From Kineosporia corallincola (GTDB taxonomy: Bacteria > Actinomycetota > Actinomycetes > Actinomycetales > Kineosporiaceae), in assembly GCF_018499875.1 (NCBI RefSeq), contig NZ_JAHBAY010000009.1:124001-188000 (forward strand): DNA of 64,000 nt. The letters are read 5' to 3'. The notes under the pieces are model-generated. The model saw only the letters and a list, made by a program, of their open reading frames with translations. It did not search any database and was not told where the DNA came from. A program made the translations under genes and the position numbers. This document shows positions 1 to 8,821 of the stretch, piece after piece; the first letter of the stretch is position 1, and each line of letters opens with the position of its first letter.

Positions 1-921
1 CTCGGCATCGACGGCGCCACCATCGACGAGCGGCTGATCGCCCAGCAGGGCACCGACATCAACGCGATGACCAGCGCCCCCACCATCCAGACGGCCACCA
101 TCGCCCGCATCCAGACCCCGCAGTTGCAGGCCCGTCTGGTGAAGAACCCCTCGACCTGCCTCACCTACATGGGCCTCAACACCACCAAGAAGCCGCTGAA
201 CGACGTCAAGGTGCGGCAGGCCATCGAGTACGCCGTGGACAAGAGCAGCGTGCTGAACGCCACCGGTGGCAACCAGTTCGCCACCCTGGCCACCACCATC
301 CTGCCCAGCACCGTCTCCGGTCACCAGGACTTCGACCTGTACCCCAGCGAGGGCAGCAGCGGTGACGTCGACAAGGCCAAGGCCCTGCTCGCCGAGGCCG
401 GCTACGCCGACGGTTTCGAGATGACCCTCGACATCCGCTCGCAGGTGGTGATGCAGCGCCAGGGCGAGGCCATCCAGGAGGCGCTGAAGCGCGTCGGCAT
501 CGCGGTGAAGCTCAACGTCATCGACGTCTCCACCTACTACGAGACGATCGGCACCCCCTCGCAGCAGCACGACGCCGCGATCACCGGCTGGTGCCCGGAC
601 TGGAACTCCAGCGCCTCCACCTTCATCCCGCCGCTGTTCGACGGCCGCAACATCTACGAGAAGGGCAACTCCAACCTGGCCCAGCTCGACGACGACGCGG
701 TCAACACCGCCATCGACGAGGCCAAGTCGATGACCGACATCGCCGCCGCCAACACCGCCTGGGGCGCGCTCGACCAGAAGATCATGGAACTCGCCCCGAT
801 CGTGCCGCTGAACGTGGAGAACCGGCTGTACCTGCCGGGCGACAACCTGGCCGGTTTCGTCACCCCGAGCGGCGACATCGACTACACCATCATCGGGCTC
901 AAGGATCCCTCCAAGGGCTGA
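1..921 (+). CDS. Peptide ABC transporter substrate-binding protein, C-terminal part (5' end outside window)
   Basis: The reading frame is open from base 1, so only about the last 306 residues are present. The sequence fits the C-terminal lobe of SBP_bac_5 (DppA/OppA/NikA family) proteins: a segment with VRQAIEYAVDKSSV, then a KALLAEAGYADGFEMTL stretch and a late IVPLNVENRLYL strand, all typical of this fold. It would capture a peptide or another polar ligand outside the membrane and pass it to the permeases that follow. The stop lies one base before the next ATG, and five more coupled genes follow in the same direction. The ligand cannot be read from this part. The operon partners (aminopeptidase P and GH127) suggest Pro/Hyp-rich peptides or glycopeptides, which is inference. 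Confidence 0.9.
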   Translation, partial: LGIDGATIDERLIAQQGTDINAMTSAPTIQTATIARIQTPQLQARLVKNPSTCLTYMGLNTTKKPLNDVKVRQAIEYAVDKSSVLNATGGNQFATLATTILPSTVSGHQDFDLYPSEGSSGDVDKAKALLAEAGYADGFEMTLDIRSQVVMQRQGEAIQEALKRVGIAVKLNVIDVSTYYETIGTPSQQHDAAITGWCPDWNSSASTFIPPLFDGRNIYEKGNSNLAQLDDDAVNTAIDEAKSMTDIAAANTAWGALDQKIMELAPIVPLNVENRLYLPGDNLAGFVTPSGDIDYTIIGLKDPSKG

Positions 922-922
922 C

Positions 923-1879
923 ATGACCATCCCCTCAACCGGTCTCACGGTGCCGGCGGAGTCCGAGCAGGACACCGCCGGCACCATCCCGGAGTCACGC
1001 GCGTCCGTGGCCCGGACCCTGCTGCGCGACCCGGCCGCCGTCGCCTGTCTGGCGTACGTCGTCCTGGTCCTGCTGATGGCCGCCCTCGCCCCGCTGATCG
1101 TGAAGGTCAGCGGCTGGGACCCCTACCAGTTCGACCAGAGCGCCATCGACCCGAACATGGGTGGCATCCCGCTCGGCGGCTGGGGCGGCATCTCCGGCGA
1201 CCACTGGCTCGGCGTGGAACCCGGCACCGGGCGTGACATCTTCGCCCGCATCGTCTACGGCGCCCGCGCGTCCATGCTGATCGCCGTCAGCGCCACCGTG
1301 CTCACCAGCGTGCTCGGCGTCGTGTTCGGCCTGCTGGCCGGGTATTTCGGCGGCCGCGTCGACATGGTGATCTCCCGGGTGATGGAGTTCCTGATGGCCT
1401 TCCCGGCCCTGATCTTCATGATCGCGGTGCTGTCGGCCATGCCCGCGGACAACCGCCAGTACCTGCTGGTCGTCGTCATCTCGGTGTTCGGCTGGCCCTA
1501 CCTGGCCCGCATCGTGCGCGGTCAGACCATGTCGCTGAAGCAGCGCGAGTTCGTCGAGGCAGCCGTGGCCTCCGGCGCCTCCCGCTCCACGGTGGTGTTC
1601 ACCGAGATCCTGCCCAACCTGCGCTCCACCATCCTGGTGATGGTCACGCTGGCGGTCCCCGGCTACATCGGCACCGAGGCCGGGCTGTCGTTCCTCGGGG
1701 TCGGGGTGGTCCCGCCCACGCCGTCCTGGGGCCAGATGATCGCCGCCTCGGTCACCTGGTACTCGGTCGTGCCGACCTACTTCCTGGTGCCCGGCGCCTT
1801 CCTGGCTCTGCTCGTGCTGTCGTTCATGGTGCTCGGTGACCGGGTGCGGGCCATTGTCGACCCCGGGGGTCACGCATGA
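923..1879 (+). CDS. Peptide ABC transporter permease, DppC type
   Basis: A 318-residue inner-membrane permease. It has an N-terminal cytoplasmic stretch, a first membrane helix near residues 35-55, a long extracytoplasmic loop (the OppC_N-type region, with GVEPGTGRDIFARIVYGAR) and then the BPD_transp_1 core with about five helices. The ATPase-contact EAA loop is visible as EFVEAAVASGASRSTVVF, followed by ILPNLRSTILV. The ATG lies one base after the stop of the binding-protein gene, and the end overlaps the next permease by four bases (ATGA). DppC-type precedes DppB-type here, the reverse of the commonest order. It should pair with the 1876-2865 product to form the channel. Confidence 0.93.
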   Translation: MTIPSTGLTVPAESEQDTAGTIPESRASVARTLLRDPAAVACLAYVVLVLLMAALAPLIVKVSGWDPYQFDQSAIDPNMGGIPLGGWGGISGDHWLGVEPGTGRDIFARIVYGARASMLIAVSATVLTSVLGVVFGLLAGYFGGRVDMVISRVMEFLMAFPALIFMIAVLSAMPADNRQYLLVVVISVFGWPYLARIVRGQTMSLKQREFVEAAVASGASRSTVVFTEILPNLRSTILVMVTLAVPGYIGTEAGLSFLGVGVVPPTPSWGQMIAASVTWYSVVPTYFLVPGAFLALLVLSFMVLGDRVRAIVDPGGHA

Positions 1880-2861
1880 CGAGATATGTCGTGAACCGTC
1901 TCGCCGGAATGGTTCTCGTGCTGTTCGGCGTCTGCCTGTTCACCTACATGGTGTTCTTCCTGCTCTCGCCCGACCCGGCGGTGCAGATCTGCGGCAAGAA
2001 CTGCACCCCCGAGCGCATCGACCAGATCCGTGACAACCTCGGCCTGACCGACCCGTTCGTCACCCAGTTCTGGAACTTCCTGCACGGCCTCTTCCTCGGG
2101 CGCGAGTACGACGGCGGCATCAGCTGCCCGGCGCCCTGCCTGGGCTACTCGTTCCAGAGTTCCCAGGCGGTCACCGACATGATCGTTCAGCGGCTGCCCG
2201 TCACCGCCGTCGTCGCCGTCGGCGCGGCCGTGCTCTGGCTGCTGATGGGCGTCATCGGCGGCCTGATCAGTGCGGTGCAGGAGGGGAGGTTCGCCGACCG
2301 GTTCATCGCCGGTCTCACCCTCGGCGGGATGTCCGTGCCGAACTATGTTCTGGCACTGGCACTTCAGTACGTCTTCGTGGTCTGGCTGCAATGGCTGCCG
2401 TTCCCGCAGGCCGTGCCGTTCACCGACGACCCGGTGCAGTGGTTCCTCAACTTCATCCTGCCCTGGAGCGTGCTGGCCATCGGGTACGCGGCGTCGTACA
2501 CCCGGCTCACCCGCGCCAACGTGATCGACACCCTGAACGAGAACTTCGTGCGCACCGCCCGGGCCAAAGGGCTACGGCCCGACCTGGTCTGGAGGCGGCA
2601 CGCGCTGCGCCCGGCCCTCACCCCGATCGTCACCATCGCCGGCATGGACTTCGCCGGCCTGCTCGGCGGCGCCCTGATCACCGAGACCGTGTTCGGCATC
2701 AACGGGGTGGGCAAGCTGGCCGCCGACTCGATCACCAAGAACGACCAGCCGGTGATCATGGCGGTCACCCTGCTCGCGGCCTTCTTCGTGGTCATCGGCA
2801 ACATGGTGGTCGACCTGCTCTACTCGGCGATCGATCCGCGCGTGCGGGTGGGGGTGGCGGC

Positions 2862-2865
<4 letters not shown>
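1876..2865 (+). CDS. Peptide ABC transporter permease, DppB type
   Basis: A 329-residue permease of the DppB/OppB type. The N-terminal helix (VVNRLAGMVLVLFGVCLFTY) is characteristic, followed by a long periplasmic-side loop containing four cysteines (ICGKNC and SCPAPC), then the BPD_transp_1 domain with the EAA loop NFVRTARAKGLRPDLVWRRH and the closing YSAIDPRVR typical of DppB proteins. The start ATG overlaps the previous stop (ATGA), and its own stop overlaps the ATPase start in the same way. The paired cysteines in the loop could form disulfides, which is a guess. It forms the translocation pore with the DppC-type partner. Confidence 0.93.
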
Positions 2866-3670
<805 letters not shown>

Positions 3671-3674
<4 letters not shown>

Positions 3675-4591
3675 CGCTGTTGCAGGCGAAAGACCTGGTC
3701 AAGACGTTCGACGTGGCCGGCACCGCCGGACTGCTCCGCCCGGCACGCACTTTCACCGCCGTGGACGGCGTCTCGTTCGACCTGGAGGCCGGCCAGACCC
3801 TGGCCCTGGTGGGAGAGTCCGGCTCGGGCAAGTCCACCACCGCGCGGCTGGCGGCCCGCCTGATCGACGTCACGTCCGGCACTGTGCACCTCGACGGGCG
3901 GGACATCACCCGGCTGGAGGGAAAAGACCTGCTGGAGGTGCGCCGCCAGGTGCAGGTGGTGTTCCAGGACCCGTTCTCGTCGCTGAACCCCCGGCACACC
4001 GTCGAACGCATCGTCACCGCGCCGCTGCGCTACCAGAAGCGCGAGATCCCCGGCGGGGCGCGCAGGTTCGCCCAGCATCTGCTGGAGCGCGTCGGCCTGG
4101 ACCCGGCGCACGTGGACCGCTACCCGGCACAGTTCAGCGGCGGCCAGGCCCAGCGCATCGGGATCGCCCGGGCGCTGGCGGTCGGGCCCCGGGTGCTGGT
4201 CTGCGACGAGGCGGTGTCGGCGCTCGACGTGTCGGTGCAGGCCCAGATCATCAACCTGCTGCGCACGCTCCAGCGGGAGGAGGGCTTCGCCTGCCTCTTC
4301 ATCGCGCACGACCTGGCGGTGGTGCGGCAGATCGCCACCCGGGTGGCGGTGATGACGGCCGGTGCGATCGTCGAGACCGGCGACCGGGACAGCGTTTTCG
4401 ACCGCCCCACGCACGACTACACGCGCCGTCTGCTGGCGGCGGTGCCACGCATCCGCCCCGAGTGGGAGGCCGCCCGACGGCGCAACGCCCGCCGGCCGGC
4501 GCGTGAGGCACCAATGATGGACGACGAAGAGCCCGGCACCCCCTCCACGGAGTACCGGGAACCAGCCAGGCCGAAGGGAGAGGCCGGATGA
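3671..4591 (+). CDS. Peptide ABC transporter ATP-binding protein, DppF type
   Basis: A 306-residue ATPase starting with GTG in a GTGA overlap with the previous gene. Walker A is GESGSGKSTT, the signature FSGGQAQRIGIARAL, Walker B VLVCDEAVSALDVS and the H-loop FIAHDLAVV. The RHTVERIVTAPL segment and the oligo_HPY-like end (THDYTRRLLAAVPRI) are typical of OppF/DppF. After about residue 265 there is an unusual acidic and proline-rich tail with MMDDEEPG that is not part of the fold. It forms the second ATPase of the importer. Its last codon overlaps the aminopeptidase start (ATGA). Confidence 0.93.
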
Positions 4592-6018
4592 TCCCGCACA
4601 ACGCCGCCACTGATAACAGGCCATTGCAAGAGGCGGATTCACCCACACCCAGACCGCCCTGGTCGGGCACCCGCCCGCCCCGTCTGTCCGAGCAGAGCAC
4701 CGGTTTCCAGGACTGGATCGCCCGGGGCTGGGGCGAGCGCGACGTGCCCGCCCCGGTCGACGCCGCCGCTGCCCGCGCCGCTGCGGAGCACCGCGCCCGG
4801 CTCAGCGCCGAACTGCCCGGCCGCACCGTCGTCCTGTCGTCCGGCGTCGCCCGCAACCGTAACGGTGACGCCGATTACGCGTTCCGGGCGGACAGTGACT
4901 TCGTCTGGGCCACGTCGTGCCAGGCGGAGGGCGCGATCCTGGTGATGACGCCGAACGCCTCGGGTCATGACGTGGTGCTGTACCTGCCGCCGCCGGCCAG
5001 GCCGGGGGAGCGGGACTTCTATGCCAGTGCGGCGCACGGGGAGTTGTGGGTCGGGCCCTCGGCGGGGCTCGATGCCTGGCAGCGTGCCCTCGACCTGCCG
5101 GTCCGGCCCCGCGCCGACTTCGTGCCCCCGGCCGTCACCACCGACGAGGCGGCGCTCGCCGAGATCGCCGAGGTGGTCTCCGACCTGCGCATGATCAAGG
5201 ACGACTGGGAGATCGCCCGGCTGCGTGAGGCGATCGACGCCACCGTCGGCGGGTTCACGGCCGTCGCCAAGGAGGTGCCCCACGCCGTCACCAACGGTCT
5301 GGGAGAACGCTGGCTCCAGGGCACGTTCGACCGGCACGCAAGAACTTTCGGCAACGGGCCGGGCTACGCCACCATCGTCGGCTCGGGTCCTCACGCCCCG
5401 ATCCTGCACTGGGTGCGCTGCGACGGTCCGGTGCTGCCGGGCCAGACCCTGCTGCTCGACATGGGGGTGGAGGCGCACTCGCTGTACACCGCCGACGTCA
5501 CCCGCACCATCCCGGTCGGCGGCGTCTTCACCGAGACCCAGCGCGCCGTGCACGATCTCGTCGAGGCCTCGCACCGCGCGGGCATGGCGCAGGTGCGGCC
5601 GGGGGCGGAGTACTCCGACTTCCACTTCGCCTCGATGGAGGTCATCGCACGCGGCCTGCACGACTGGGGCCTGCTGCCGGTCTCGGTCGACGAGGCCCTG
5701 GCCCCCGGGGGTCAGCAGCATCGCCGCTACCTGGCCTGCGGGGTCGGCCATCACCTCGGCCTCGACGTGCACGACTGCGGCAGCTCGGTCTACGACCGCT
5801 ACCACGGCGCCCCGCTGCGCGAGGGCATGGTGCTGACCGTGGAGCCCGGCCTGTACTTCCACGCCCACGACGAGACCCTGCCGCCGGAGCTGCGCGGTAT
5901 CGGCGTGCGCATCGAAGACGACCTGCTGGTGACGGCGCGGGGGCACGAGGTGCTGTCCGGCGCCCTGCCGATCGACGCCGCCGGGCTGGAACGCTGGACC
6001 CGGGAGCACGCCCGGTGA
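4588..6018 (+). CDS. pepP: Xaa-Pro aminopeptidase (aminopeptidase P family, M24), copy 1
   Basis: A 476-residue cytoplasmic metallopeptidase expected to release an N-terminal residue that precedes proline. An AMP_N domain occupies roughly residues 45-190 and the pita-bread M24 domain about 200-465. All five dinuclear-metal ligands are present: Asp291 (LLLDMG), Asp303 (TADVTRT), His388 (GVGHHLGLD), Glu419 (TVEPGLYF) and Glu443 (RIEDDLLV). The ATG overlaps the ATPase stop and has GGGAG upstream. Its position inside a peptide-importer operon points to processing of imported proline-containing peptides. A close paralogue lies at 29272-30669, and the two genes share DNA blocks of 77, 83 and 140 identical bases, unlike the more divergent remainder. 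The N-terminal 20 residues differ and look disordered. Confidence 0.93.
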   Translation: MIPHNAATDNRPLQEADSPTPRPPWSGTRPPRLSEQSTGFQDWIARGWGERDVPAPVDAAAARAAAEHRARLSAELPGRTVVLSSGVARNRNGDADYAFRADSDFVWATSCQAEGAILVMTPNASGHDVVLYLPPPARPGERDFYASAAHGELWVGPSAGLDAWQRALDLPVRPRADFVPPAVTTDEAALAEIAEVVSDLRMIKDDWEIARLREAIDATVGGFTAVAKEVPHAVTNGLGERWLQGTFDRHARTFGNGPGYATIVGSGPHAPILHWVRCDGPVLPGQTLLLDMGVEAHSLYTADVTRTIPVGGVFTETQRAVHDLVEASHRAGMAQVRPGAEYSDFHFASMEVIARGLHDWGLLPVSVDEALAPGGQQHRRYLACGVGHHLGLDVHDCGSSVYDRYHGAPLREGMVLTVEPGLYFHAHDETLPPELRGIGVRIEDDLLVTARGHEVLSGALPIDAAGLERWTREHAR

Positions 6019-8759
6019 ACCTGGCCCGGCCGTTCCCCCTGCGCGACGTCTCCCTCAACCCCGGCGTCCAGTCCCGGGCCCAGCGGCAGATGCTGCACCT
6101 GGCCCGGGTCTACCCCGTCGACCGGCTGCTCGCCGTGTTCCGGGCCAACGCCGGTCTCGACACGAAAGGTGCCGAGCCGCCGGGCAACTGGGAAGACTTC
6201 GGGCACCCGGACGAGCAGCCCTGGTCGGGCGCCGACTACCCGGGCGCGGGGGCGGCCCCGACCGCCAGCCTGCTGCGGGGGCACTACGCGGGGCACTTCC
6301 TGTCCATGCTGGCCATGGCGCACGCCTCCACCGGCGACCCGCTGCTGAAGCACAGGAGCGACGAGCTGGTCGCCGGGCTGGCCGAGGTGCAGCGGGCCCT
6401 GGCCGCCACCGGGCGGTTCAGCCACCCGGGATTCCTGGCCGCGTACGGCGAATGGCAGTTCGACCGGCTGGAGCACCTGGCGCCCTACGGTGAGATCTGG
6501 GCGCCCTGGTACACCTGCCACAAGATCATGGCCGGCCTGCTCGACGCCCACACCCACACCGGCTCGCAGCAGGCCCTCGACGTGGTCACCGCGATGGGGC
6601 ACTGGGCGTCGGCGCGCATGCGGAAGGTGGACCGGAAACAGGTGCAGCGCATGTGGTCGCTGTACATCGCCGGTGAGTACGGCGGCATGAACGAGAGCCT
6701 GGTCCGGCTGTTCCGGGTGACGGGCGAGAAGTCTTTTCTGGAGACGTCTTTCGTCTTCGAGATGGACGACTGGCTGCGTGACGCGGTGGCCGGGCGCGAC
6801 GTGCTCGACGGCATGCACGCCAACCAGCACCTGCCCATGCTGGCCGGGCACCTGGAGCAGTACGAGGTCACCGGGGAGCAGCGGTACCTCGACGCCGTCC
6901 TCCACCTCTGGCACCAGATCGTGCCCGGCCGCACGTTCGCGCACGGCGGCACCGGGGAGGGCGAACTGTGGGGCCCGCCCGGCGCCGTGGCCGGGTTCAT
7001 CGGCCGCCGCAACGCCGAGACCTGCGCCACCTACAACCTTCTCAAGATCGCCCGCGGCCTGTTCACGCACACCCTCGACGTGCGGTTCGCCGACTACGCC
7101 GAGCGGGCCGGCCTGAACCACGTGGTCGGCTCGCGGGCGGACGTGCTGTCGGACACCGGGCCCGAGGTCGTCTACATGTACCCGGTCGACCCGGGGGCGG
7201 TGCGGGAGTACGGCAACGTCGGCACCTGCTGCGGCGGCACCGGCCTGGAGAGCCAGGTGAAGCACCAGGAGTCGGTGTTCTTCGAGGTGCCCGGCGCGGA
7301 GCACGCCGAGCTGTACCTGCTCCAGTACGTGCCCTCCACGCTGACCTGGGCGGAAGCAGCGGGCACGGTGACCGTCGACACCCGCTACCCGCGTGAGGGC
7401 ACCGTGCGGCTGCTCCTCGACGTCACCGGCAGCTACACGCTGCACCTGCGCATCCCGCCCTGGGCCCGGGGCCGGCAGAGGGTCTCGGTCAACGGTCAGG
7501 CGCTGCCGGCCGTCGACCTCGACGGCTTCGTCACGCTGCGGAGAACCTTCACACCCGGGGACGTCGTCCAGCTCGTGCTGCCCCTGCCGTTGCGCCTGGT
7601 GCCCACCCCCGACGACCCCTCGCTGGTGAGCCTGGAACAGGGCCCGACCGTGCTGCTGGCCCGCGACGACTCCACCACCACGCTGAACGTCTCGGCGGCC
7701 GGATCCCGTCTGCTGGACGGCAGCATCGACGCGAGCAGTCTGGACCCGGGCAGTCTGGACCCGGGCAGCATCGAGGCGAGCGGTGTCGTGGGCGGCGATC
7801 TGGTGCACGTGCTGGGCCACACCTTCGAGCCCGCCTGGTCCGGCGGCGAGCACCGCTACCACCTCTACCTGCGGCTGTCCGAGCACCGGATCGTGTTCCG
7901 GGGCAGCGACCCCGGCGTGGCGAACCGTCACGACCAGGACGGCTGGTCGTTCCTCGGCGCCCTGTGGGCCGGCGGCGGGTTCGCCACCGTGGAGGACTTC
8001 TTCACCGCGGTGCACCGGCATGCCCTGCGCGCCGCACGGGCCGGGCTGCTGAGCCGGTCCGAGGTGATCGCCGTCCTCCATGCAGCGGCCGCCAGCACCC
8101 TGGACGAACCGGACGGCCCCCGTGAGTCGGCCGTCCACCCCGGGCCGGGCAGTGTGAGCGTCGGGCAGGGCAGGGTGGTCTGGCACCTGCCCGACGACGC
8201 CGGGCAGGAACACCCGGCGCCGGTGATCCGGTTCGACGTCACCGGTGAGCGCGCCCCCTCGGGCTGGTACACCACCCCGCCGTCGTTCACCGTCACGGTG
8301 GTCTCGCCCGGTCCGGGCGTCACCGCGGTCGAGTACGAGACGGGTGACCACGTCTGGCACCCGCTGCCCGCCACCGGCGGGGTGCCGCTGACCACCGACG
8401 GCCGTCACCCGCTGCGCGCCCGCGCCGTCGACGTCACCGGCCGCACGGTGCACGCCGCCCACGAGGTGGCGGTGGACACCGAGCCCCCGGCCCCGGGCAT
8501 CCGGGTGCGGCCGCTGGGCGACGACAGCGTGGAGATCACCCTGGACGCGACCGACGACGTCTCCGGCGTGGACCGCGTCCAGTGGCGCACCGCCGAGACG
8601 TTCTGGGGCGTCTACCAGGAGCCGTTCACCCGCGCGCTGCGCGACGAACCCCAGACGCTGGAGTACACGGCCACCGACCGGGCAGGCAACGTCACCCCGG
8701 TGAGGACCGTGACACTGCCACCCACCGCGGGGAGATCCAAGCCGTCGGCAACCTGGTGA
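6015..8759 (+). CDS. GH127 beta-L-arabinofuranosidase (DUF1680) with C-terminal beta-sandwich
   Basis: A 914-residue protein starting with GTG in a GTGA overlap. The (alpha/alpha)6 GH127 domain spans about residues 1-430 (HYAGHFLSMLAMAH, WAPWYTCHKIMAGLLDAH) and is followed by beta-sandwich regions. The zinc-thiolate centre known from Bifidobacterium HypBA1 is visible: Glu335 and Cys337 in AETCATYN, and Cys405-Cys406 in GTCCGG, where the first Cys of the pair is the expected nucleophile. Residues about 740-905 look like an Ig/OmpL47-type domain (VDTEPPAPG, DATDDVSGVDRVQWRT, YTATDRAGNV). No signal peptide is present, so it should act inside the cell. It is longer than HypBA1 because of the extra C-terminal domain. 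Known substrates of the family are beta-L-arabinofuranosides on hydroxyproline, which fits the coupled X-Pro peptidase. The exact specificity is unproven. Confidence 0.9.
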   Translation: MNLARPFPLRDVSLNPGVQSRAQRQMLHLARVYPVDRLLAVFRANAGLDTKGAEPPGNWEDFGHPDEQPWSGADYPGAGAAPTASLLRGHYAGHFLSMLAMAHASTGDPLLKHRSDELVAGLAEVQRALAATGRFSHPGFLAAYGEWQFDRLEHLAPYGEIWAPWYTCHKIMAGLLDAHTHTGSQQALDVVTAMGHWASARMRKVDRKQVQRMWSLYIAGEYGGMNESLVRLFRVTGEKSFLETSFVFEMDDWLRDAVAGRDVLDGMHANQHLPMLAGHLEQYEVTGEQRYLDAVLHLWHQIVPGRTFAHGGTGEGELWGPPGAVAGFIGRRNAETCATYNLLKIARGLFTHTLDVRFADYAERAGLNHVVGSRADVLSDTGPEVVYMYPVDPGAVREYGNVGTCCGGTGLESQVKHQESVFFEVPGAEHAELYLLQYVPSTLTWAEAAGTVTVDTRYPREGTVRLLLDVTGSYTLHLRIPPWARGRQRVSVNGQALPAVDLDGFVTLRRTFTPGDVVQLVLPLPLRLVPTPDDPSLVSLEQGPTVLLARDDSTTTLNVSAAGSRLLDGSIDASSLDPGSLDPGSIEASGVVGGDLVHVLGHTFEPAWSGGEHRYHLYLRLSEHRIVFRGSDPGVANRHDQDGWSFLGALWAGGGFATVEDFFTAVHRHALRAARAGLLSRSEVIAVLHAAAASTLDEPDGPRESAVHPGPGSVSVGQGRVVWHLPDDAGQEHPAPVIRFDVTGERAPSGWYTTPPSFTVTVVSPGPGVTAVEYETGDHVWHPLPATGGVPLTTDGRHPLRARAVDVTGRTVHAAHEVAVDTEPPAPGIRVRPLGDDSVEITLDATDDVSGVDRVQWRTAETFWGVYQEPFTRALRDEPQTLEYTATDRAGNVTPVRTVTLPPTAGRSKPSATW

Positions 8760-8821
8760 TCCGCGGTGCGGGCCGTGGGTATCGGGTCAAGTGCCGGGCC
8801 GCCCGGGCCGAGTGATCTGCC

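Noticed and set aside
5799-8462. 887-codon minus-strand open frame
   Set aside because: Antisense shadow of GH127, with the Val/Gly/His/Arg bias typical of such frames.
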